A DNA stretch of 64,000 nt from a virus. Each line of letters begins with the position of its first letter. The stretch's first letter is position 1. Positions 1 to 7,342 of this stretch are shown here, in pieces. The stretch is from positions 51,010-115,009 of IMG/VR virus record IMGVR_UViG_3300007640_000030; one strand, written 5' to 3'. The position numbers were made by a program, and so were the translations under genes. The notes under the pieces were generated by a model, which saw only the letters and a list, made by a program, of their open reading frames with translations, made no database searches and was not told the DNA's origin.

Positions 1-117
1 GAACCCTTTATTGTCCTTATAAATCTGTACAGGGATCTTATTAATTTTTTTATCGTAGACGATAGTACCAGTTGGTTTTCGTCCCAACTTCTCACGAAGT
101 TCTAAAAAAGTTTGCAT
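1..117 (-). CDS. Partial N-terminus of a probable prohead-core-region protein (gp68-like)
   Basis: The first 39 residues of a gene run off the left edge, starting MQTFLELREKLGRKPTG. The ATG at 117 is preceded by AGGGAA four bases upstream, and a late TATAAATA box lies just before it. A start of the form MxTFxxLREKL in this place, after portal and gp67-like genes, resembles the small gp68 prohead-core-region protein of T4-like marine phages. The assignment rests on position and this short N-terminus, so it is tentative. Confidence 0.5.
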   Translation of the reverse strand, partial: MQTFLELREKLGRKPTGTIVYDKKINKIPVQIYKDNKGF

Positions 118-134
118 AAGTTTCCCTTGACTAT

Positions 135-142
135 TATTTATA
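135..142 (-). promoter_or_regulatory. Late promoter box TATAAATA for the gene starting at 117
   Basis: There is an exact match to the T4 late promoter -10 octamer on the minus strand, 18 bases upstream of the ATG at 117. In T4 such boxes are read by the gp55 sigma factor with gp33 and the sliding clamp. Confidence 0.75.
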
Positions 143-147
143 CAAAT

Positions 148-492
148 TTAGATTTCTGCACCAGAATAAATTTCTTTACCCTCTTGTTCAGCGGTGTCCT
201 CATCTTCGAGTTCTAACTCGTACTCGTCGAGTTCATCCAGTTCATCTTCATCTTCTACATCGAAGAAATCATCGTCTTCTAGATCGATGTCTTCGTCAGA
301 GTTAAAGATACTAGATGCGACTGCCGCTTTCTCGGCGTCAAGACGTGCAGTCATCTTGTCCGCCATCATGGTGTCAAACTGTTCCTTCGCTTTGTTGAAG
401 TTACCAGCCTGCACCATGTCAATAAAATCCTGTTGCATAGATGTAGGGATCTCTTGATCAACTACGTCTTCAACTGTTTCGTTATCACTCAT
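148..492 (-). CDS. gp67: gp67-like prohead core protein
   Basis: This 114-residue protein has a helical N-terminal half and a strongly acidic C-terminal half (Asp/Glu runs from about residue 66 to 105). T4 gp67 is a small acidic core component of the prohead scaffold, later degraded by the gp21 protease, and it lies directly after portal gene 20, as here. The ATG has a good ribosome binding site (GGAGA, 8 bases away). The identification rests on synteny, size and acidity, because this class of protein is poorly conserved. Confidence 0.65.
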   Translation of the reverse strand: MSDNETVEDVVDQEIPTSMQQDFIDMVQAGNFNKAKEQFDTMMADKMTARLDAEKAAVASSIFNSDEDIDLEDDDFFDVEDEDELDELDEYELELEDEDTAEQEGKEIYSGAEI

Positions 493-589
493 CTTCAGGT
501 TCTCCTATTTTCTCATAGTCATCGTGACGGTCTTCTTGACCATCATGGTTTAAATCAAAGAACTGTGCCAACCACTCCAAGTAATTCAT
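485..589 (-). CDS. 34-residue protein with an EF-hand-type calcium loop
   Basis: A short reading frame fills the gap between portal and gp67-like genes. Its ATG overlaps the portal stop codon by one base (TAATG) and its end overlaps the gp67-like start by eight bases, which suggests translational coupling. The product starts MNYLEWLAQFFDLN. Residues 12-23 (DLNHDGQEDRHD) carry Asp, Asn, Asp, Gly, Asp and Asp at EF-hand loop positions 1, 3, 5, 6, 9 and 12. Position 8, usually hydrophobic, is Glu. Calcium binding is inferred from the motif only. The tight packing on both sides argues that the gene is real. Confidence 0.6.
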   Translation of the reverse strand: MNYLEWLAQFFDLNHDGQEDRHDDYEKIGEPEDE

Positions 590-2106
590 TACTGGAATTC
601 GTCGCCATCGTCCGCCTCTCCTCCGTCACCTTTATCGTTTTCGGATTCGACCTCATCTTTCATCTGTTCGATGTCATCATCTGACATCATCATAACATTT
701 TTCATTACCCATTCACGCGAGAAGTATTCACCAACATACTGTGTAATTCTGTCCATAGTATCCAGACGTTCCCTTAACAACTCAGCGTTCTTAAGTTCGG
801 TGAAGTGGTTGTCACGAATAAAGTCGATGACGATATCGTTCTTCCACTCATCCCAATCCTCATCGGTGATGATACCCTTGAGGACAAGTTGTTTCTTGAT
901 GATGCCCAAGAACATCATAGAGAAACGTCTGCGAAGTCTATCAACAAACTTCTGGAACTTTACTTCGTCCCTATTGATTTCTGTTGAACGACCTAACGAG
1001 AACTGGGCTTCTTGTTCCAGTCTATTGATAGGTACATTCAATGAACGGTACAGTTTCTTCTGGAAGTAGATGATGTCATCTATCTGTCCAAGGTTCTCCC
1101 CGCCAGGCAGGGTACTGATCTCTGTACCACGTCCACCCTCTCTACGAGGTAACCAGAAGTCTTCCAACATGGACATGTGTTTACGATCATCTTTGATCTG
1201 TCCAGTGTTTGCATCGTAGACTAACTTATTTCTATAACGAGACATGATGTCTTTCATGTGTTGTTCTGCCTTACCCGTAGGTAGGTTACCAACGTCGATA
1301 TAGAAAATTCTTCTCTCAGGTGCACGTGCGAGACGATAGATCACCAGAGAGTCTTCCATCATCCTTAACTGGTTGACGGGTTTAATTGCCTTGTGTAGAT
1401 AAGACACTACACGTTTGCGAGAGGGGTCAAGTAGACCCGAAGTCACATACGAAACAGAATCCGGAGACAATTTGATGCCTTGGTTCGCACCCGCCTTCTC
1501 TTGATAGATGTAAAACTCATTTACACTATCAACGATTTTGGCGTCTGTCTTTTGATCCTTTTTGTATTTGACCTCTTTTACTTTGCGGATCTTAGAGGAG
1601 TCGATTGACCGGATCTCTTGAATACCCGCCTTGAGGTTTGATTCGTTTACTACTAGATGGTGTACGATACGACCATCAACGTACCACGATCTAAAGATAT
1701 CGTGGGCGTGATCATTGAAGTTCATCATAGAACATACATTGTCAAATTCTTCAACAATCAGTTTCTTAATTCTGTCGGGTGCCTCTACCTTATCAAGAAC
1801 GATTTCAACGGATGACTCTGCATCAGATGCACTGATAGACTCATTAACAATATCTTCGATGGCGGCATCTACTTCAGGATGTTCTGCGATACCACGATAT
1901 TTTTTGATGAGTTCTGCATTGTCTTTCGCTTCGTTCCCATTCATGTCAATATATTGACCGAAGTGGGCTCCACTGGCAGTTACATACCCCGCGCCATCAT
2001 CATCCTGTTTTGGGACAATAGAGGGGAGTTTTTCCTGTTCTTTATCTTTCTTCTGGATCCTCTTTAACTCGAATCCAAAAAGTTTGATACCGTTGTTCTC
2101 TGCCAT
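589..2106 (-). CDS. gp20: Portal vertex protein gp20
   Basis: This is the 505-residue dodecameric portal of the head, through which DNA is packaged and the neck attached. It starts MAENNGIKLFGFELKR, a typical marine T4-like gp20 start, and has the family features LSPDSVSYVTSGLLD, the region VYRLARAPERRIFYIDVGNLP and the DNA-tunnel-proximal segment following it. The length is close to T4 gp20 (524). I chose the ATG at 2106. An upstream in-frame TTG at 2115 is less likely. It lies between the tail tube gene and the core protein genes as in T4. The C-terminus is rich in Asp/Glu. Confidence 0.95.
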   Translation of the reverse strand: MAENNGIKLFGFELKRIQKKDKEQEKLPSIVPKQDDDGAGYVTASGAHFGQYIDMNGNEAKDNAELIKKYRGIAEHPEVDAAIEDIVNESISASDAESSVEIVLDKVEAPDRIKKLIVEEFDNVCSMMNFNDHAHDIFRSWYVDGRIVHHLVVNESNLKAGIQEIRSIDSSKIRKVKEVKYKKDQKTDAKIVDSVNEFYIYQEKAGANQGIKLSPDSVSYVTSGLLDPSRKRVVSYLHKAIKPVNQLRMMEDSLVIYRLARAPERRIFYIDVGNLPTGKAEQHMKDIMSRYRNKLVYDANTGQIKDDRKHMSMLEDFWLPRREGGRGTEISTLPGGENLGQIDDIIYFQKKLYRSLNVPINRLEQEAQFSLGRSTEINRDEVKFQKFVDRLRRRFSMMFLGIIKKQLVLKGIITDEDWDEWKNDIVIDFIRDNHFTELKNAELLRERLDTMDRITQYVGEYFSREWVMKNVMMMSDDDIEQMKDEVESENDKGDGGEADDGDEFQ

Positions 2107-2133
2107 ATATTCCAAACTCTACTATAGTAAGAA

Positions 2134-2159
2134 GGTACGGAGAGTTACCCCTCCGTACC
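2134..2159. terminator. Hairpin between gp19 and gp20, possible attenuator
   Basis: A perfect 9-base-pair inverted repeat (GGTACGGAG, 8-base loop, CTCCGTACC) lies in the gap between the tube gene and the portal gene. In the direction of transcription (minus) it is followed by TTCTTACT, which is only moderately T-rich. It may therefore reduce read-through into gp20 rather than terminate fully, or it may protect the 3' end of the gp19 message. Confidence 0.5.
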
Positions 2160-2176
2160 CTATACTTATACCACCA

Positions 2177-2704
2177 TTAATTGGTAGTGTTAGACTCCCA
2201 GTACTGGACTTGGAATTCACAAGTGAAGTCCTCAATCGCATCTACTGTTTCATAATTCACGTCGATGGCCGCAACGTTAGTTGGGAAACACCCACGGAAA
2301 TTATATGTCTTGATAGTTGACCCATCCTTGTCCAACTGTTCAACGATCAGGTCAGCCTGATAGTCAACGGGGTTGGTAAGACCAGTGTTTGCTTGGTGAG
2401 AATTAATACCATTCATCCACTGTTCGAGTGAGTTACGTACCAAGAAGTCCGTATCGTTGATGATAGTCACGGTCCACGTACCGAAGGTACGGTCACCGGC
2501 GATCTTCAACTGTCTACCACGAAACGGGATTGTAACAACCCCCATTTCGGATGCGGGCAACTGTGCCGCCTTACATAGGAAAGATGTGAGTTCCACATCT
2601 CCCCCTGCATATGCGGGGAAGTTAACAGTCGCCTTGAACATGTTGGCGCGAGCGCCACCACCTCTTAACTTCGACTTGAAGTCATCTACTCCTAAAATTG
2701 CCAT
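2177..2704 (-). CDS. gp19: Tail tube protein gp19
   Basis: This 175-residue protein is the main tail tube subunit, stacked as hexameric rings inside the sheath. It starts MAILGVDDFKSKLRGGGARANMF and contains tube-fold elements such as LCKAAQLPASEMGVVTIPFRGRQ and the segment IINDTDFLVRNSLEQWMNGIN. T4 gp19 is 163 residues. It lies 20 bases downstream of the sheath gene and before the portal gene, as in T4. Confidence 0.95.
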   Translation of the reverse strand: MAILGVDDFKSKLRGGGARANMFKATVNFPAYAGGDVELTSFLCKAAQLPASEMGVVTIPFRGRQLKIAGDRTFGTWTVTIINDTDFLVRNSLEQWMNGINSHQANTGLTNPVDYQADLIVEQLDKDGSTIKTYNFRGCFPTNVAAIDVNYETVDAIEDFTCEFQVQYWESNTTN

Positions 2705-2723
2705 TTCTTAAGCTCCTGTTATC

Positions 2724-4562
2724 TTAGACCGCACCCACAACTTCATCAAACTGGACACCCGTTCTAACTGCAACAAAGTTCAGTGTTACGTAGTTGATTG
2801 AACGTGCGGGTTTGATAAAGATGGAAGCGACAAATTCGTTTCTATCGACCACAGCGGGCGTGTTGTTTGTTTCGTCACATACAACACGGAAGTCTGTGAT
2901 ACCTCTTCGACCCCTGATCTCACGCAACAGAGGTTCGACAACGTTCACGAATTCTGCACGAGTAAACTCGTCGTTGAATTCAAACAGGATGTTCTTCGCA
3001 GCGGCAGCGATTGAACGCTCCAGTGCAAGGAACAATCTACGAACGTTGATTCTGTCGAATGCAGAAGGTCTGTTCTCATGGGTTTTATCCCCGAAGAGTA
3101 CGATTGCAGCGCCAGGAATGTTGGCGATGGGGTTAATACCCGCCTTATACAATGTATCTCTCTGAGTCTTGTTAGGAGTAATTGCAAGATCGGTTACACC
3201 GACATAATTACCTCTACGTTGACCAGCAGGGGAGAACCAAGGAGCGGCCACCGCATCTGTTGCAGCCATAAGACCAGCAGTAGATGATGCAGCAGGAATG
3301 AAGACATACTTGTCATTGTACTTGTCGAAAACCTTGAGGTAGTTGTTATCGACTACTAGGTACGATGAGTTTGTCAAACTATTTGCAAACGTAACCGCAT
3401 TGGAAACCGCAGTGCCAGCGGCGACACCAACAGTATCATTACGCTTAGGTGAAGTCACGACAACACAGTCTTTACGAGTCTGTTGTGCGATACCGTTAAG
3501 ATCATTGACAATAGTAACAGCGTCACTGTCATTCACTGATCCGTTACCTACAGGTGAGATCAGGAAGTCTACTGTGACGTTCTCTGTATCTTCAAACAAG
3601 TCGAATGCAGTACCAATATCACCAGCGGTGAAGTCAGTGTCATCTGCACCATTCGAAAGTTTGATGAGTGCGTTATTGTCTGAGTCCCAATTCAACCATC
3701 CAGAAGTTCCTGTACTAAAGTTAGTAGCGGAATCTACTTCAGGAGTGGTTCCCCAGTACTGACCAATACCCTGTCCACCAGCAAGAGTGGAAGAGAATGC
3801 AGAGTCACCATCAAAGTAACCAGACATTCTGATATATCCAGAAGACTGGTTGATGGCGTCTACCACGTACTGTGGTTCACCTTCTGTAGATACCGCACCT
3901 TTTGCAACTGAAAGGTGTGGGAAGGTTTCGAGTACCGAGCCAGGCGTACCTGTGAATTCACCCTTGCGGTCAATAACCGCAACGTGGATTTCATCCAAAG
4001 TACCTGAACGATCTGTCGCCCAAGAACTTGAAGTGGGTGCACGGTCAAAGGAACCACGATAGTCCCATTGATTAAAGTAACGATCTGCACTGTCGGCAGG
4101 ACAGAATGTTACTGAAAGTCCGTTACCCAAAGCGCCAGGGAATCTCGAAATGAATGCACCAGAGTTATTGGTGGATGCATTGAGAGAACTCTTGACTGTG
4201 GTATCGAAGTGATTAGTGTTTTTTACTACGATGTTGTCTCCGGAGTCACTGGTGTTCACATCCGCGGCATAACCGGAATGTGCGTTTTTAGAACCATTGT
4301 GACCACGTACAACAAACAACGAGTTTGAGTACTTTAAAAAGTACACGGCAGACAAAAAGTCTGTCGCATGATCTTCATTAGGTGCGGCGAAAACTTGCAC
4401 TAGACCAGCTTCATCTGCTACTAGTGTGCGTTCCTCTGCCGGGCCCCAACGAAACTTACCTACAAACGCACCAGTCGAAGTTGTGACATTAGGAGCGAAT
4501 CCTGAGAGGTCGATCTCTTTGACTGTGATTGCAGGAGAAGCAGACGGTGTGGTTAATGCCAT
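2724..4562 (-). CDS. gp18: Tail sheath protein gp18
   Basis: This 612-residue contractile sheath subunit (T4 gp18 is 659) begins with the family motif SPAITVKEIDLSGFAP and GAFVGKFRWGP. Its C-terminal part has the conserved core FDRINVRRLFLALERSI and the Phe-Asn-Asp-Glu-Phe region used for inter-subunit strand exchange. The middle (about 90-330) is the variable protruding domain. The ATG follows an AAGGA ribosome binding site. A late TATAAATA box lies 66 bases upstream. Confidence 0.95.
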   Translation of the reverse strand: MALTTPSASPAITVKEIDLSGFAPNVTTSTGAFVGKFRWGPAEERTLVADEAGLVQVFAAPNEDHATDFLSAVYFLKYSNSLFVVRGHNGSKNAHSGYAADVNTSDSGDNIVVKNTNHFDTTVKSSLNASTNNSGAFISRFPGALGNGLSVTFCPADSADRYFNQWDYRGSFDRAPTSSSWATDRSGTLDEIHVAVIDRKGEFTGTPGSVLETFPHLSVAKGAVSTEGEPQYVVDAINQSSGYIRMSGYFDGDSAFSSTLAGGQGIGQYWGTTPEVDSATNFSTGTSGWLNWDSDNNALIKLSNGADDTDFTAGDIGTAFDLFEDTENVTVDFLISPVGNGSVNDSDAVTIVNDLNGIAQQTRKDCVVVTSPKRNDTVGVAAGTAVSNAVTFANSLTNSSYLVVDNNYLKVFDKYNDKYVFIPAASSTAGLMAATDAVAAPWFSPAGQRRGNYVGVTDLAITPNKTQRDTLYKAGINPIANIPGAAIVLFGDKTHENRPSAFDRINVRRLFLALERSIAAAAKNILFEFNDEFTRAEFVNVVEPLLREIRGRRGITDFRVVCDETNNTPAVVDRNEFVASIFIKPARSINYVTLNFVAVRTGVQFDEVVGAV

Positions 4563-4627
4563 GACTGTTTTCCTTTTTTCGTTTACAAATTATGAGTTTA
4601 ACATGATACGGGTCTATTCAACACTTT

Positions 4628-4635
4628 TATTTATA
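4628..4635 (-). promoter_or_regulatory. Late promoter box TATAAATA for gp18
   Basis: An exact late octamer lies in the 86-base gap between terminase and sheath genes, giving the very abundant sheath and tube proteins their own late start. The bases just upstream (CCTTTTT in the transcript) can pair with the AAAAAGG ribosome binding site of gp18, an arrangement discussed in the findings. Confidence 0.8.
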
Positions 4636-4648
4636 AAAAGGGAGAATT

Positions 4649-6250
4649 TCACCAGTTATCCTGTTTCCAGACTTGCCACTCATTTTCTATAATCGGTTCC
4701 TCAACTATATTTTCTAATCCAGTATCAACAAAACCGAATGGGGGTACATCGTCTTCGATCTCCTTCATTCTTCTTTCAAATAACATCTGTTTGATGTTGA
4801 TGTCGGTCATATCTGCAAAGAATTGCGTTGAGACAAAATACCCAAACAGTACTAAGTTCATCATGAGATCATCGTGGTTTCCTTCAGACGCCTCATAAGA
4901 CTGACCCTTCGATACGAACGTCGATATCTCTAGTATGGTATTCTCATCAACAATTTCCAACTTGCGGTTTTCAAGGATGTCCTTGATTGCAGAACAGCCC
5001 AGACGTTTGACCTTACGGTTCATTTCAATACCAATACCAGACGCTTTTACTGAACTGGTAACGTGAACATTCTCATACTCCAAGTCATGATATAATCCAT
5101 TACATACCACCGAACCCGCATCATTTGATTCAATTACTACGTATGCGTTGTTGTAGAGATTCGAATACTTATAGATAAAGTTGGGTAAGAGAATTGGAGA
5201 TATAGTGTTACAGCGATAAACCGCAACCTGTTTAAAAGGTTGGACCGATATGTCGATTACGTTAAACGTAGAATAATCCTGCCCTCTACCTTTTGATACA
5301 TCTACTAAGGTGATGTATTCGTGACCCTTTTGAGGGGTCTGATATACCAAGAAGTTCCCACCTTCGAGAACTTCAATTGGCGGTTTTGATCGAAAGTCAA
5401 GCAGAGTCTCTGCATTGATTAAAGTATCACCCGTCCCGAAAAATGTGTTCCCGAACTCCTGATCAAACTGGAGTTGAGATGTATTTGATATAGTCTGTTT
5501 CTTCCACTCCTCATCACGGCCTGGCACATCCCACCAGTTTACTGTGAATGCCTGATACTCATTAACTTTTTGTACCGCCCCTTCCCATATCTTGTGGAAA
5601 GTGTTTCCGATACCGTTTGCAGTAGATGTGATGACAACCTTTGTGTCCTTTCCAGAAGAGATGACAGGGTAGGTAGAAGTATAGAATTCAGAAGCCCGTT
5701 CAACGAAAGCAAACTCATCAAGAAATAGAAGGTTAACAGACATACCACGGATAGAACTGCCACTGGTAGCAGCAGCGATAATACGACTATTGTTGGAAAA
5801 TTCGATGCTACCTTTGTTGAGTGCTTTGCAGCCCGGTTGGAGAAAGAAAGGTAAATTTTCAAGGGCGAGTGTAACACGCGCTAACATCTCCCTTGCAGTT
5901 GAACCCTTGTTTGCAAGAATTGCAATAGTCTTTTCGGGATGAAAGATTGCATACCATAGAAGGTAGACCACAGACGAAATAGATTTGCCGGACTGTCTAC
6001 AAGCGAGTACAATAGAAAATCTGTTCTCGTTGAAGTGTCGGAACATTTTCTCTTGGTATGGATACAAGTCGAAGTTGACAAGTCCCTTATCAAGTGATAT
6101 AATCTTGACATAGGTCTTCGCAAAGTATGCGGGATTTTGCATACATTTCTGATATTCCGAAACCTTGTGAGAATCCCATTCCTCGTTAACCCCATCCTTT
6201 TTAACGTTAGGATTACCAAGGTAATTATTCTTCTCGTATGGGCTCTGCAT
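4649..6250 (-). CDS. gp17: Terminase large subunit gp17
   Basis: This 533-residue DNA-packaging motor has an N-terminal ATPase and a C-terminal nuclease. Walker A is ACRQSGKS (83-90) and Walker B is LLFLDE (174-179). Coupling motif III follows as VVITSTANG. The nuclease half starts near LVDVSKGRGQDYSTF, with the expected catalytic Asp. The start used here is the ATG at 6250, preceded by AAGGTGA; an in-frame TTG three bases upstream is less likely. It overlaps gp16 by 26 bases, consistent with coupled synthesis of the two terminase subunits. Confidence 0.96.
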   Translation of the reverse strand: MQSPYEKNNYLGNPNVKKDGVNEEWDSHKVSEYQKCMQNPAYFAKTYVKIISLDKGLVNFDLYPYQEKMFRHFNENRFSIVLACRQSGKSISSVVYLLWYAIFHPEKTIAILANKGSTAREMLARVTLALENLPFFLQPGCKALNKGSIEFSNNSRIIAAATSGSSIRGMSVNLLFLDEFAFVERASEFYTSTYPVISSGKDTKVVITSTANGIGNTFHKIWEGAVQKVNEYQAFTVNWWDVPGRDEEWKKQTISNTSQLQFDQEFGNTFFGTGDTLINAETLLDFRSKPPIEVLEGGNFLVYQTPQKGHEYITLVDVSKGRGQDYSTFNVIDISVQPFKQVAVYRCNTISPILLPNFIYKYSNLYNNAYVVIESNDAGSVVCNGLYHDLEYENVHVTSSVKASGIGIEMNRKVKRLGCSAIKDILENRKLEIVDENTILEISTFVSKGQSYEASEGNHDDLMMNLVLFGYFVSTQFFADMTDINIKQMLFERRMKEIEDDVPPFGFVDTGLENIVEEPIIENEWQVWKQDNW

Positions 6251-6572
6251 CAATCACCTTTTGTTCATTCTGTAGAAATCTTTGGAGTTCAGTCGTAGAC
6301 CCGATAAAGAGATTGTTGTTTGTAGTACCGACTTGTTTGGGTTCCTCTTTCTCTACGTCCTTTTTCTTCTTGTTCAGTTCCATCAACTTGTCGTTGATGT
6401 CTGCCATGTTCTTCATCATGGTGGACAGGACTTCAAACGCACGAGGGTGTTCACTCTGTCGAGCGACCTCAATCATCAGATCCATAGACTCACGTCCCTT
6501 CTCAAGGATGTCGTAATACGTCTCCCTAGAATACTCGTAGTCTGTCTTTATATTCTTGTTGTCTTCACTCAT
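6225..6572 (-). CDS. gp16: Terminase small subunit gp16-like
   Basis: This 115-residue, mostly helical and highly charged protein has a central segment predicted to be coiled coil (about 35-75, including MADINDKLMELNKKKKD). T4 gp16 (164 residues) is a ring-forming small terminase with a central coiled coil, and its gene lies directly upstream of gene 17. The ATG overlaps the gp15 stop (ATGA). Sequence similarity in this family is weak, so the call depends on synteny, size and the coiled coil. Confidence 0.75.
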   Translation of the reverse strand: MSEDNKNIKTDYEYSRETYYDILEKGRESMDLMIEVARQSEHPRAFEVLSTMMKNMADINDKLMELNKKKKDVEKEEPKQVGTTNNNLFIGSTTELQRFLQNEQKVIDAEPIREE

Positions 6573-7342
6573 CCGGCGCTATCCAAATACTGTACATTAA
6601 AACCATAGTCACTATCCGGACTCACATCAATTGGATCCGGTGTAATATTTATGTTATGAATAAAGGTGTCACTGTCTGCACCCATGAGATACAGATTGTT
6701 ATTAACCTCTCTAATAATACTCTGAGTTTTCTCCGGTCCATAGAAAGACAGTTTCATGGTGAAGGTTAGATCATAAACGATTGTCCTTCTTGTCTCTAAA
6801 GGTCCATCGTAGGTATCTTGAAAGGTTATTCCTGTGAGGACGATTGGCACGTCCTCTTTAATATTCATCTCATCCGCAAAGGGTTTTACAGTAATTGAAT
6901 ACTGTGGGTTGAAGTATGGAATGATTTGTTCTACAATCTGTAGTGCATCATCTTGTGTCTTTGCAAACACACTGAGTTGGAAGTCGATGTCGTAGGGTAC
7001 AGATGTGTACACCCGTTTACGTTTGTAATCATCTCCCGCTACGTTTTCGTAGAAAGAGTTTACCTTGGGTAACTGTCTGAGTGAGTCATACCGCATGTTG
7101 GTGATCTCGAAAGACATTCTAGGTAGTTTGACTGCAACTCTACGTTCTGCCTCTTCACCTCTCTGCATGGCTTCAAGTCTTTCGATAAAGTCTCTTCGGG
7201 GTGCATAGGACAGAGGAACCTTAGCGGTAGATATAGTCTGTCCACTTGCGTTCTGTCTTAGGACATAAAGGTTATTGAACAACGATCCGAATACGGATAC
7301 CGCAGTCCTCACTCTCTTGTTGTAAAACCAAGTACCAAACAT
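6569..7342 (-). CDS. gp15: Tail sheath stabiliser / tail completion protein gp15
   Basis: This 257-residue protein (T4 gp15 is 272) forms the ring that caps the finished tail and joins it to the head. It starts MFGTWFYNKRVRTAVSVFGSLFNNLYVLRQ, matching the T4 gp15 start pattern MFGYFYN...GDLFSN. It also has the family region FAKTQDDALQIVEQIIPYFNPQ, equivalent to the T4 segment ending VEQILPYFQPHF. It overlaps gp14 and gp16 by one and four bases. Confidence 0.92.
   Translation of the reverse strand: MFGTWFYNKRVRTAVSVFGSLFNNLYVLRQNASGQTISTAKVPLSYAPRRDFIERLEAMQRGEEAERRVAVKLPRMSFEITNMRYDSLRQLPKVNSFYENVAGDDYKRKRVYTSVPYDIDFQLSVFAKTQDDALQIVEQIIPYFNPQYSITVKPFADEMNIKEDVPIVLTGITFQDTYDGPLETRRTIVYDLTFTMKLSFYGPEKTQSIIREVNNNLYLMGADSDTFIHNINITPDPIDVSPDSDYGFNVQYLDSAG

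Noticed and set aside
194-457. Ser-rich open frame on the plus strand opposite the gp67-like gene
   Set aside because: It is the antisense of acidic Asp/Glu codons (tc-rich) and has no ribosome site; the minus frame has T4 synteny and a good start.
671-1069. Plus-strand open frames inside portal, fibre and baseplate genes
   Set aside because: They are opposite strand shadows of strongly conserved genes, lack ribosome sites and have no recognisable protein features.
6645-6655. TATTTATG inside gp15 as a late promoter
   Set aside because: One mismatch, within coding sequence and far from any following start codon of a new unit.
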